Source of the DNA: DASXKD01 sp963703605
Lineage (GTDB): Bacteria > Actinomycetota > Actinomycetes > Streptosporangiales > Streptosporangiaceae
Assembly: GCA_963703605.1 (NCBI GenBank)
Contig: CAVPFC010000033.1
Span: forward strand, 1 to 64,000
Direction of reading: 5' to 3'
Length of the DNA: 64,000 nucleotides
Made by a program: the position numbers and the translations under genes. This document shows, piece by piece, positions 16,804-25,053 of this stretch; the stretch's first letter is position 1, and each line of letters starts with the position of its first letter. The notes under the pieces are model-generated. The model saw only the letters and a list, made by a program, of their open reading frames with translations. It did no database searches and had not been told where the DNA came from.

Positions 16804-16882
16804 GTGTTCCTCCACTGCGGTTGGCGGGCGGCCGGGGAGCGCTCAAGGCCAGCGTGGCCGGCGGCGCGGGCCGCTGGCAACG

Positions 16883-18052
16883 TCACCGGAGACGGCTCGC
16901 GCCCACGGACGGGGGCGCGGCCAGGAACTGCGGTGGCGGCCAGCCCCGGCGGGCGTACTCCGCCGTCAGCGCGGCGGGGACCTCGGTGCCGCCGGCGGGC
17001 ACCAAGGCGATCACCGAGCCGCCGAACCCGCCGCCCATCATCCGGGCGCCCAGCGCTCCGGCGCTCTCCGCCGTGCTGACCGCCACGTCGGCCTCCGGCC
17101 AGGAGATCTCGAAGTCGTCCCGCAGGGAGACGTGGGCGGCGTGCAGCACGGGCCCGAGCCCGGCCACGTCGCCGGTCCGCAGCAGCGCCACTGCCTCTTG
17201 CACCCGCTGGTTGTCGGTGAACACGTGCCGGGCCCGGCGGGCCAGTACCGGGTCGGCGATCCTGGCCAGATCCGCGGCGGAGGTCACGTCCCGCAATGAG
17301 GGCACACCGAGCGCGCGCGCCGCCAACTCGCATTCGTGCCTGCGCACCGCGTACCTGCCGTCGGTCAGCGCGTGCCGGGCCTGGGTGTCCACGACGAGCA
17401 GGGCCAGCCCGGCCGCGGCAGGGTCGAACGGCACCAGCGTGGTCTCCCCGGTGCGGCAGTCGAGCAGGAGGGCCTGCCGGGGCTCGCCGAGCAGGGAGGC
17501 GGACTGGTCCATGATCCCGCTCGGCACGCCGACCATCTCGTTCTCCGCCCGCCGGGCCAGCCTGGCGAGCTCGGCCCGGGGCACGCTCACCTCGTAGAGC
17601 CCGGCCAGGGCGAGCGCGGTCGCGCATTCCAGGGCCGCCGAGGAGGACAGCCCGGCGCCCCGCGGCAGGTCCGAGTCGATGACCAGGCTGGCTCCGCCGA
17701 CCGGGAGGCCGGCCGCGCGCATCGCCCAGGCGACGCCAGCCGGGTACGCGGCCCAGCCGGTCACCGAGCCGCGCGTGAGCTCGGCCAGGGGCACGGTGAC
17801 CGGGTCCGCTGGGACCTGCCGGGAGAAGATGGCGAGCACCCCGCCGGCGCGCCGCGCCGCGGCGACCGCCACGCCCCGGTCCAGCGCGAACGGCAGCACC
17901 CAGCCCTCGTTGTAGTCGGTGTGCTCGCCCATCAGGTTCACCCGGCCCGGCGCGTGCCACACCCCTTCGGGCCGGCTGCCGTGACAGGCCAGGAACTCCG
18001 CCGCCGCCGCGTCCGCGACGGCCGCTGTGGGCGCGGAGGGCGCGCCGTTCAC
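16883..18052 (-). CDS. galK: galactokinase
   Basis: A 389-residue GHMP kinase that phosphorylates galactose to galactose-1-phosphate. It shows the galactokinase signature APGRVNLMGEHTDYNEGWVLPFALD, the ATP-binding PRGAGLSSSAALE, the catalytic Asp region SGIMDQSASLLG, and the C-terminal GARMMGGGFGGSVIALVP. The GTG start overlaps the galE stop by four bases (GTGA), so the two are translationally coupled and this start is well supported. It is the last gene of a galT-galE-galK operon. Confidence 0.96.
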   Translation of the reverse strand: MNGAPSAPTAAVADAAAAEFLACHGSRPEGVWHAPGRVNLMGEHTDYNEGWVLPFALDRGVAVAAARRAGGVLAIFSRQVPADPVTVPLAELTRGSVTGWAAYPAGVAWAMRAAGLPVGGASLVIDSDLPRGAGLSSSAALECATALALAGLYEVSVPRAELARLARRAENEMVGVPSGIMDQSASLLGEPRQALLLDCRTGETTLVPFDPAAAGLALLVVDTQARHALTDGRYAVRRHECELAARALGVPSLRDVTSAADLARIADPVLARRARHVFTDNQRVQEAVALLRTGDVAGLGPVLHAAHVSLRDDFEISWPEADVAVSTAESAGALGARMMGGGFGGSVIALVPAGGTEVPAALTAEYARRGWPPPQFLAAPPSVGASRLR

Positions 18053-19053
18053 CGGCTGCGCGGCGCGGCCCCGCCGGGCGCGAACCGCTCCAGCGAGAAC
18101 TGCCACGCGTCCGCCACCATGGTGGCCAGGCCCCGCTCGGCGCGCCAGCCGCAGTCGGCCTCCATGCGCTCGGCCGAGGCGACGAGCACCGCGGGGTCGC
18201 CGGGGCGCCGCGGTGCTATCTGCACCGGGATTTCCTGCCCGGTCGCATCGCGGCAGGCGCTGAGCACCTCGAGGTTGGAGTACCCGGTGCCGCTGCCCAG
18301 GTTGTAGATCTTGTGCTGGCCCGGCACGCACGCGTCCAGCGCCAGCATGTGGGCGTAGGCCAGGTCGGTGACGTGGATGTAGTCGCGGACGCACGTCCCG
18401 TCCGGCGTCGGGTAGTCGTCGCCGAACAGGCGCAGGCCGCCGGGCCCGCCCTCGCCGAGCGCGGACCGCAGGATGCTCGGGATGAGGTGCGTCTCCGGCG
18501 TGTGCCGCTCGCCCAGCCAGTGGCCGTCCGGGACTGCGTGGGCACCGGCCACGTTGAAGTAACGCAGGCTCACCGCGGCGATCCCCCGCAACCGCGCGTA
18601 CTCGGTGAGCGCGGTGTCCACGGCCAGCTTGGAAGCACCGTACGGGCTGGTCGGCCGCGTCGGGGCGTCCTCGGTGATCGGCGTCCGCTCTGGCTCGCCG
18701 TAGACCGCGGCGGTGGAGGAGAACACGATCGTGCCCACCCCGGTCAGCCGCATCGCCTCCAGCAGCGCGAGCGTGCCGCCCAGGTTGTGCTCCCAGTACA
18801 GGGCCGGGTTGGCCACCGACTCACCCACCAGCGACTTGGCGGCGAAATGCAGCACGGCGTCGGCGCCGTCGGCGAGCAGCGCCTCGGCATGGTCCCGGAC
18901 GGTTCCCTTGGTGAACGCCGCGGCAGGCGGCACCGCGTCCGCGTGGCCGGTGGACAGGTCGTCGAGGATGGCCACCTCGTGGCCCTCGCCGGCCGCCACG
19001 GCGGCGACCACGCTGCCGATGTAGCCGGCCCCGCCGGTGACAAGCAGTCTCAT
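18049..19053 (-). CDS. galE: UDP-glucose 4-epimerase
   Basis: A 334-residue short-chain dehydrogenase-like epimerase that interconverts UDP-galactose and UDP-glucose with tightly bound NAD. It has the Rossmann start LLVTGGAGYIGSVVA, the catalytic Ser/Tyr/Lys set (FSSTAAVYG and SPYGASKLAVD), and GalE-specific NVAGAHAVPDG and CVRDYIHVTDLA. The start codon overlaps the galT stop (ATGA) and is preceded by GGGAGG. It sits centrally in the Leloir operon, between galT and galK. Confidence 0.97.
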   Translation of the reverse strand: MRLLVTGGAGYIGSVVAAVAAGEGHEVAILDDLSTGHADAVPPAAAFTKGTVRDHAEALLADGADAVLHFAAKSLVGESVANPALYWEHNLGGTLALLEAMRLTGVGTIVFSSTAAVYGEPERTPITEDAPTRPTSPYGASKLAVDTALTEYARLRGIAAVSLRYFNVAGAHAVPDGHWLGERHTPETHLIPSILRSALGEGGPGGLRLFGDDYPTPDGTCVRDYIHVTDLAYAHMLALDACVPGQHKIYNLGSGTGYSNLEVLSACRDATGQEIPVQIAPRRPGDPAVLVASAERMEADCGWRAERGLATMVADAWQFSLERFAPGGAAPRSR

Positions 19054-20228
19054 CGCGCCTCCCGCAGCCGCCGCGCGGCATCCTCCGGCAACACGTCGTT
19101 GACCCAGACTCCCATGCCCGATTCGCTGCCGGCGAGGTACTTCAGCTTCCCCGGCGCGCGCCGGATCGAGAGTACCTGGAGGTGGAGCGCGAACTCCTGG
19201 CGGGCGAACTCGTCGCCGCCCGGCGCCTGGTGCCAGGCCGCGATGTACGGCATCGGCAGGCCGAACAGCGCATCCAAGCGCCGCAGCACGTCCAGATACA
19301 GAGGGCAGAACGAGGCTCGCGCGTCCTCGTCGAGTTCCGGCAGGCTGGCCACCCGCCGCGCCGGGAACAGCAGCACCTCGTACGGCCACCGGGCCGCGGC
19401 GGGCACGAACGCGGTCCAGTGCTCGTTGCGGTCGACGACCCGGATTCCGGCCGCCACCTCTCCGGCGAGGACCTCGTCGAAGAGGTTCGCCCGCCCGGCG
19501 GCAGCGTGCGCCCTGGCCTGGCCGAGCATGCGCTCGGTGCGCGGGGTGATGAACGAGTAGCCGTAGATCTGGCCATGCGGGTGGCTGAGCGTGACGCCGA
19601 TCTCCTGGCCGCGGTTCTCGAAGCAGTAGACCTGCTCGATGCCCGTCATGGCCTGCAAGACCGTGGTGCGGTCCGTCCACGCCTCCAGCACGGTGCGGAC
19701 CCGCCGGGGGGAGAGGCTGGCGAACGAGGCGTTGTGGTCGGAGGTGAAGCAGACCACCTCGCACCGGCCGATGCCGGGGTGGTTCGGCACGCCCGCCGTC
19801 TCCAGGGGCCCGCCCGGCTCCGGCCGGGGCGGTGACACGCCGGGGGCGGCCAGTGCGGCGGCGGTTCCCGCGCCGGCCAGCGAGGGGAACCGGTTCTCGA
19901 ACACCACCACGTCGTAGTCGTCGGCGGGGATCTCGGTCAGCCGCCCGTCCCCGGACGGGTCGAGCGGGCATTCGTCGGCCGGCGGCAGGAACGTCCGGTC
20001 CTGGCGCTGGGCGGCGACGATCACCCACTCCCCGGCCAGGGCGTCCCACCGTAGCTCCGTCGGCAGCCCACCGCCCGCCGCACCGGGTGCCGACCGGTGT
20101 GCCAGCGGCCGCCGGTCGGGCACAGCGGCCCGGCCCAGCGCGGGCGCCTCGTCGTAATAGATGATTTCGCGCCCATCGGCCAGCCGAGCGCTGTTCTTCC
20201 AGAACAGATCTCCTCCCACGGGATCCAT
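19050..20228 (-). CDS. galT: galactose-1-phosphate uridylyltransferase
   Basis: A 392-residue HIT-superfamily transferase that moves UMP from UDP-glucose to galactose-1-phosphate. The nucleophilic histidine lies in LSHPHGQIYGYSFITP; further family segments are GEWVIVAAQRQDRTFLP, VVVFENRFPSL and CFTSDHNASFASL. It heads the operon galT-galE-galK on the minus strand. Its start is preceded by GGGAGGAGA. The aldolase gene upstream is 154 bases away in the same direction, and the gap may hold the gal promoter. Confidence 0.96.
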   Translation of the reverse strand: MDPVGGDLFWKNSARLADGREIIYYDEAPALGRAAVPDRRPLAHRSAPGAAGGGLPTELRWDALAGEWVIVAAQRQDRTFLPPADECPLDPSGDGRLTEIPADDYDVVVFENRFPSLAGAGTAAALAAPGVSPPRPEPGGPLETAGVPNHPGIGRCEVVCFTSDHNASFASLSPRRVRTVLEAWTDRTTVLQAMTGIEQVYCFENRGQEIGVTLSHPHGQIYGYSFITPRTERMLGQARAHAAAGRANLFDEVLAGEVAAGIRVVDRNEHWTAFVPAAARWPYEVLLFPARRVASLPELDEDARASFCPLYLDVLRRLDALFGLPMPYIAAWHQAPGGDEFARQEFALHLQVLSIRRAPGKLKYLAGSESGMGVWVNDVLPEDAARRLREAR

Positions 20229-20382
20229 ACGCTAGCGGGGCGGCGTGGCCGGCCCGGGGCCGGGCGGGAAGGGTGCCGCCCGGCCCCAGCTGCTAGCCGG
20301 AAACGGTGAACCCGCCGAAACCGGCGGTGGCCGGCGCGCAGGCGCTGGGCAAGAGGCGGCGTGAGTTGGTCCCGGTGGGCCG

Positions 20383-21297
20383 CTAACCGGGGAGAGCGCC
20401 GCCCGGTGCGCGCTGGGCGGGATACTGCTCGAGCAGTTTCCGCAGGCGCTCGGCAAACCGCAGCGCCTCGGCGTGGTCCCGCTGCCACATATTGCGGCCG
20501 AAAATGATCCCCGTCCCGCCCGCGTCCATTGTCACGCGGGCCTTTTCAAGGACCGCCTCATCGGAGTCCTTGGCCCCGCCACTGCACAACACGAGGGATC
20601 CGGTCGCCGAGCGGACGATCTGGTCCATCGCTTCCTGGTCCGACCAGCCCGGAGGGTATTCGGCGGTGGCCGGCCCCGCGCCGGGCTGCGGGAAGTTTAT
20701 CTTGACGACATCGGCGCCCAGTTCGCTCGCGGCGCGCGCCGCGTAATCGATGGCGTAGAGGCTGTCCCGGCCGCCCTTGCCGTCTATCGCCGATCCGCGC
20801 GGATAGGCCCAGATAACGAGGGGCATGCCGAGCCGGATGGCGTCCTGGCGTACCTGGCGCAGTTGCGAAAAATCACTGACCTGGCCCGGAGACCCCACAT
20901 ACAGCGTGTAGCCCACGGCATCCGCGCCGAGGCGAACAGCGTCTTCAACGGTGGCATTGAGCGGCGACACCGGGGCGTCGTCGTGAGGTATGTTGGTCTT
21001 GCCGTTGATCTTGAGCACCAGCGGAAGCTCGCCGGAAAGATCCCACGCGAATCGTTCTGCCATTCCGACCTGCATCGCGATTCCGTTGAATCCCGCCTCC
21101 ACACCGAGCCTGATGATATAGCGCGGATCGGCCGAGGGCGGGTTCGCGAAGAAGTCCTGCGGGCCGTGCTCGAGGCCGTGATCGTAGGGCAGCAGCATTG
21201 CTGTGCCGTTCCGCAGCCCGGCTCCGAACAGGATGCGATTGAGGCGGGCGTGCTTGCCTGGCTGCCTCGCGGCTTCCCATATCTGGGCTCTGGTCAT
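20383..21297 (-). CDS. class I fructose-bisphosphate aldolase, DhnA/FbaB type
   Basis: A 304-residue Schiff-base aldolase of the DeoC/LacD family that splits fructose-1,6-bisphosphate. It carries AMLLPYDHGLEHGP near the N-terminus, the lysines of LVLKINGKTNIPHD and GADVVKINFPQPG (the second the likely Schiff-base lysine), and the phosphate-binding GTGIIFGRNMWQRD. Streptomycetes usually rely on a class II enzyme, so this may be an accessory or alternative aldolase. The ATG at 21297 follows AAAGG by eight bases; the GTG at 21306 overlaps that site. Its position between the gal operon and pgi fits hexose metabolism. Confidence 0.92.
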   Translation of the reverse strand: MTRAQIWEAARQPGKHARLNRILFGAGLRNGTAMLLPYDHGLEHGPQDFFANPPSADPRYIIRLGVEAGFNGIAMQVGMAERFAWDLSGELPLVLKINGKTNIPHDDAPVSPLNATVEDAVRLGADAVGYTLYVGSPGQVSDFSQLRQVRQDAIRLGMPLVIWAYPRGSAIDGKGGRDSLYAIDYAARAASELGADVVKINFPQPGAGPATAEYPPGWSDQEAMDQIVRSATGSLVLCSGGAKDSDEAVLEKARVTMDAGGTGIIFGRNMWQRDHAEALRFAERLRKLLEQYPAQRAPGGALPG

Positions 21298-21666
21298 GTG
21301 CGCCACCTTTGCTGACGGGCAATTCCGGCGTACGGCCGGGCATAACTATGCCGGCCCGCCCGCCATGCCGCAAGTGCCCGGGGCGCCGGCCGGAGTCGCC
21401 GCTTGTGTTGCCGACTGTGATCGGTCAAGGCGGAGGGGCGACCTGTTGACTGTCCGCATTTGGCATGTTATACGTTTTTGGCGACGGGACGGGATGTTCG
21501 GCAGTGGGGCATGCCCGCGACACCCTAATGATCATGCTCGTTCCGGTGCGCCTGGTTATGCGTTGATGACTCCCCGCGTCTCCTGGGCAGGAGGAGCCGT
21601 GCAAAGGCGAGATCAAGCATCGTTCATTTATTCGTTTGCCGTGCGCCGCTGGGCGAAGCAGCTGGC
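21298..21666. other. divergent intergenic region between aldolase and pgi
   Basis: No gene is supported in these 369 bases. They carry a near-consensus sigma-70 promoter reading toward pgi (21446-21474) and leave a leader of about 185 nt before the pgi start. I saw no known riboswitch fold in the leader. Confidence 0.5.
21446..21474 (+). promoter_or_regulatory. near-consensus housekeeping promoter for the pgi operon
   Basis: TTGACT and TATACG are separated by exactly 17 bp. This is one of the best vegetative sigma-70-like promoters visible in the window. Transcription would begin near 21481 and run into pgi, the JAMM-like gene, the FGE-like gene and the carrier gene. Confidence 0.6.
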
Positions 21667-23316
21667 ATGACATCCGTCACCGCGGCAGCGGCCCAGGAGT
21701 CAAGCGGCCGTTCCGAACTATGGCGCAGGTTCTGCGAGTGGCGCTGGTCGTCGCCGGAGCTGGAGGCGTCGCTCGACGTGAGCCGGGTGCGCCTGGACGA
21801 CGCCGCGGTCAGCGCGCTGGCGGGCCCGCTGGCCCGCGCGCTGGAGGCGATGGCGGCGCTCGAAGGCGGCGCGCTGGCCAACGGCGATGAGGGCCGGATG
21901 GTCGGCCACTACTGGCTGCGTGCGCCCGCCCTGGCGCCCCGCGCGGATATCCGGGCCGCGATCATCGCGGCGCAGGCCGACGTGCAGGCGCTTGCGAACG
22001 CGGTCAGGGACGGCAGGCCCGGCGGCCAGGACGGCCCCTTCCGCAACGTCATTCATGTGGGCATCGGCGGGTCCGCGGTCGGCCCGCAGTTGCTCACCGA
22101 CGCGCTGGGCGGGCAGGACGACCGGATCCGCGCCTTCTTTCTCGACAACGCCGATCCGGACGGTGCCGCCGGGCTCGTCCGGCGGTTGCCAGGCGGGCTG
22201 GGCCGGACGCTGGTGTCGGTCGTGTCGAAGTCCGGCATCACCCCGACGCCGCACCGGGTGCTGACCGAACTCGAGTCGCTGTACCAACAGCGTGACCTTG
22301 ATTTCGCCCGGCACGCGGTGGCGACCACGATGGCCGGCAGCGAACTGGACCGGTACGCGGCCGGCCGGGGCTGGCTGGCCCGCCTGCCGCTGTGGGACTG
22401 GGTGGGCGGGCGGACGTCGGTCACCTCACCGGTGGGCCTGTTCGTCGCCGCGCTGCTCGGCGTGGACGTGGCGGCGTTCCTGGACGGCGCCGCGACCATG
22501 GACCGGCTGACCCGGGAACCCGAGATCATGCGGAACCCGGCCGCCCTGCTGGCGCAGGCGTGGTACGTGCTCGGCGAGGGCCGGGGCAGCAAACACATGG
22601 TCGTGCTGCCGTACGCGGACGCGCTGGCGCTTCTCCCGCGTTACCTTCAGCAGCTCATCATGGAGTCGCTGGGAAAGCGGCTCGACCGCCGGGGACTGCT
22701 GGTGCACCAGGGACTCACCGTGTACGGGCACAAGGGCTGCACCGATCAGCATTCCTACCTCCAGCAGGTGCGGGACGGCAGGCCCGACAGCTTCGTCACG
22801 TTCGTCCGGGTGCACCGTGGCCGCCACGGCCGGCCCGCGGAGCCCGGCGCCGAGCCGACGCTCGCCGACCATCTGTTCGGCAACCTCGAAGGAACCAGGG
22901 ACGCCCTGCTGGAACGATCGCGGGACTCGATCACGGTCAGCATCGCCGAGGCCGGCCCCCGCTCCCTGGGCGCGCTCATCGCCCTGTTCGAGCGCGCGGT
23001 GGGGCTGTACGCGGAACTGATCGACGTCAACGCCTACCACCAGCCCGGCGTGGACAAGCACGCCGCGGCCGGTGTCCTCGCCCTCCAGGGCAGCGTGCTC
23101 AGCTACCTGGGCACGGCCACGTCGCCCAAGACCGCGGCGGAGGTGGCGCTGGCCATCGGCGCGCCGGACCGGGTGGAGATGATCTTCACGCTGCTCGAGC
23201 ACCTGGCCATCAGCCAGGACCGTGGCGTGCGGATGCGGAACTGGTCCGATGCCGGGAATGCCCTGTTCTGGCTGTTCAGCGAGCCGGTCCCGGAAACGGC
23301 GGGCGGCGATGCGTGA
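21667..23316 (+). CDS. pgi: glucose-6-phosphate isomerase (cyanobacterial/chlamydial-like form)
   Basis: A 549-residue sugar isomerase converting glucose-6-phosphate to fructose-6-phosphate. SIS-domain blocks are present: IHVGIGGSAVGPQLL, the phosphate-binding VVSKSGITPTP, IMESLGKRLDRRG and the late segment HQGLTVYGHKGCTDQHSYLQQVRDG, which is typical of the cyanobacterial-type enzymes rather than the usual actinobacterial one. The gene overlaps the following JAMM-like gene by eight bases, so pgi is the first gene of that four-gene unit. A second, ordinary pgi elsewhere in the genome is possible but cannot be seen. The ribosome site before ATG is weak. Confidence 0.92.
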   Translation: MTSVTAAAAQESSGRSELWRRFCEWRWSSPELEASLDVSRVRLDDAAVSALAGPLARALEAMAALEGGALANGDEGRMVGHYWLRAPALAPRADIRAAIIAAQADVQALANAVRDGRPGGQDGPFRNVIHVGIGGSAVGPQLLTDALGGQDDRIRAFFLDNADPDGAAGLVRRLPGGLGRTLVSVVSKSGITPTPHRVLTELESLYQQRDLDFARHAVATTMAGSELDRYAAGRGWLARLPLWDWVGGRTSVTSPVGLFVAALLGVDVAAFLDGAATMDRLTREPEIMRNPAALLAQAWYVLGEGRGSKHMVVLPYADALALLPRYLQQLIMESLGKRLDRRGLLVHQGLTVYGHKGCTDQHSYLQQVRDGRPDSFVTFVRVHRGRHGRPAEPGAEPTLADHLFGNLEGTRDALLERSRDSITVSIAEAGPRSLGALIALFERAVGLYAELIDVNAYHQPGVDKHAAAGVLALQGSVLSYLGTATSPKTAAEVALAIGAPDRVEMIFTLLEHLAISQDRGVRMRNWSDAGNALFWLFSEPVPETAGGDA

Positions 23317-23845
23317 GACCCAGGCGGTGGTGTTCCCGCGCGCGGTCTACGACAGGCTGGTCGCCGTCACGGTGGACAGGCATCCGGTGAAGTCGTTCGG
23401 CTACCTGGTCTCCGACGGCCCGGCACACCGGCCGGTCGATTTCGTGCTGTTCCAGGAGAACGACCGCAACGACGCCCGCTGGCAGCCGGAGTTCTGGAGC
23501 CGGGGCCGTTACTTCGTGGACAACGACGACGCGGGGTTCGTCGCCAGTTCCGAGGAGTCCTGGCGCGTGCAGAAGTCGCTGATGGCCCGGGGCCTGTTCG
23601 AGGTGGGCGTGTTCCACACGCACCGGCGCCACCCCGCGAACTTCTCCAGCATCGACTACGACATGCACGTGAGCAGGTTCGACAACCTGTGGCACCTGGT
23701 GATCTCGCTGCGGAACGTGGCCATTCCGCAGGTCCGTGCGTTCGCGGTGGCACCGGGCAGCGTCCACGAAATCGAGCTGCTTTTCGCCGCGGAAGGCGGC
23801 GCCACGGACCCTCGCGAGGAGGTGCCCGGTGCGCTTGGAGGGTAG
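23309..23845 (+). CDS. JAMM/MPN (Mov34-like) metalloprotease-like protein
   Basis: A 178-residue protein with a JAMM-type metal site: H103-T-H105 followed by seven residues, then S113-x-x-D116. Such domains cut peptide or isopeptide bonds at the C-terminus of ubiquitin-like and sulfur-carrier proteins. The Glu usually found in the early HPxExxG segment is Lys28 here (HPVKSFGYLVSDG), so activity is uncertain. The protein itself ends in Gly-Gly. Its ATG lies inside the last codons of pgi and its stop lies inside the next gene, implying tight coupling. With a ThiS/MoaD-like carrier two genes on, a role in trimming it or releasing its cargo is likely. Confidence 0.82.
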   Translation: MRETQAVVFPRAVYDRLVAVTVDRHPVKSFGYLVSDGPAHRPVDFVLFQENDRNDARWQPEFWSRGRYFVDNDDAGFVASSEESWRVQKSLMARGLFEVGVFHTHRRHPANFSSIDYDMHVSRFDNLWHLVISLRNVAIPQVRAFAVAPGSVHEIELLFAAEGGATDPREEVPGALGG

Positions 23846-24731
23846 CGCGGTGTCCTCGGTCGCGTTCCGCGACGCGCGCGAGGCCCTGCGGCTCGATTCC
23901 GCCGGCCTGCCCCGGTGCCTGGAGAACCGCGAGGTCATCCAGGCACTCGCGGTGATAGCGGCGATCGGGGGCGGGGACGCCGTCGACGAGATCGTGGTCA
24001 ACGGGTTTCTGGCCGGCGCCGCCGAACGCTACTCCGGGCACGTCGAGCCGCGGATGCGGGCGATCGGCGGCGCCCGCTTCAGCATGGGCGGCGTGGTCAG
24101 CGGAATCGCCTACTTCCAGGGTGAGTCGCCTCAGCACACGGTGACGCTGTCCCCCTTCGCGATCTCCGCCGCGCCGGTCACGAACGCTCTGTACGCGCTG
24201 TTCGACCCACGCCGGGCGCTGCCCGGCGCCGTTGGCGATCACCCGGCCGTGGATGTCACCTGGTACGACGCGGCAATATGCGCCGCCTGGTTCGGCTGCG
24301 CTCTGCCGACGGAGGCCCAGTGGGAGTTCGCCTGCGGCGCAGGCTCGCCGCAGCAGTGGTGCTGCGGCGAGCGCGACCTCCCCGGCTACGCCTGGTACAG
24401 CGAGAACGCGGCGGGCACGGCTCACCCGGTCGCCTCGCGCGCCCCCAACGTGCTCGGCCTCTTCGACCTCCACGGGCAGGTGTGGGAGTGGTGCCGCGAC
24501 GACTACGACGTGGCGTTCTACTCGCGTGCGCCGGGCCACGATCCGGTCAACCTCGCGCCCGCCGAAAGCCACACCCCCGAGCGGCACAAGGCGACCCGGG
24601 GCGGGAGCTTCTACTCGCTCGCCGAGATGTGCCGCACCCGCTTCCGCTTCCATGAGCCGGCCGGGTTCTGGGCACAAGACCTTGGATTCCGGATGGTTCG
24701 CAACAGATCGCCAGAGGATACCCATGCTTAA
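23829..24731 (+). CDS. formylglycine-generating enzyme (SUMF1/FGE-sulfatase) domain protein
   Basis: About 300 residues. A 75-residue helical N-terminal part precedes an FGE/C-type-lectin-like domain: FSMGGVVSGIAYFQGESPQHTVTL, VDVTWYDAAICAAWF, LPTEAQWEFACG, NVLGLFDLHGQVWEWCRDDY and RGGSFYSLAEMCRTRFRF. True formylglycine generators have two cysteines in RGGSYLCxxxxC; here the first is Ser and only the second remains, so copper-dependent FGE chemistry is doubtful. It lacks the iron-binding histidine domain of EgtB. GTG at 23829 has GAGGAGG upstream; GTG at 23850 is an alternative start with GGAGGG. It overlaps both neighbours. Confidence 0.82.
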   Translation: MRLEGSAVSSVAFRDAREALRLDSAGLPRCLENREVIQALAVIAAIGGGDAVDEIVVNGFLAGAAERYSGHVEPRMRAIGGARFSMGGVVSGIAYFQGESPQHTVTLSPFAISAAPVTNALYALFDPRRALPGAVGDHPAVDVTWYDAAICAAWFGCALPTEAQWEFACGAGSPQQWCCGERDLPGYAWYSENAAGTAHPVASRAPNVLGLFDLHGQVWEWCRDDYDVAFYSRAPGHDPVNLAPAESHTPERHKATRGGSFYSLAEMCRTRFRFHEPAGFWAQDLGFRMVRNRSPEDTHA

Positions 24732-25014
24732 CATGACGCTGGCCGTGCCGCTGGCATCGCTGCTGCCCGAACGGGAGCAGGTGACTGCCGGCAGGCGTTA
24801 TTCGACGAAACTCGAGGCCAGTTCCTGGGACGGCGTGATCACCGAGATGCGCCGGCGGTTTCCCATCCTGGCCGAGCGGGTGCTCACCCAGGACGGTTCC
24901 GTCCGCGGTGGGTTCGTGCTCGTCGTCAACGACGAGGTGGCGCCGAGAGGTGTGCTCCCGCAGGTCAGCGAAGGCGACGATCTGGCCCTCATCGCGCAGA
25001 TCGCGGGTGGCTGA
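24724..25014 (+). CDS. ThiS/MoaD-like sulfur-carrier (ubiquitin-like) protein ending in GG
   Basis: A 96-residue beta-grasp protein. It follows the carrier pattern: a first strand (MTLAVPLASLL), a helix (SWDGVITEMRRRFP), VNDEVAPRG, EGDDLALIAQIAGG, with a free C-terminal Gly-Gly for adenylation and thiocarboxylate formation. No extra residues follow GG, so no maturation cut is needed. The ATG overlaps the end of the FGE-like gene and has AGAGGA five bases before it. By family it donates sulfur to a small molecule or protein. No E1/MoeB-like activator is in the window, so it would need a partner encoded elsewhere. Confidence 0.87.
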   Translation: MLNMTLAVPLASLLPEREQVTAGRRYSTKLEASSWDGVITEMRRRFPILAERVLTQDGSVRGGFVLVVNDEVAPRGVLPQVSEGDDLALIAQIAGG

Positions 25015-25053
25015 CCGACCAGCATCACTCCGGCTCGGGGGCGGGCGCCGTCA

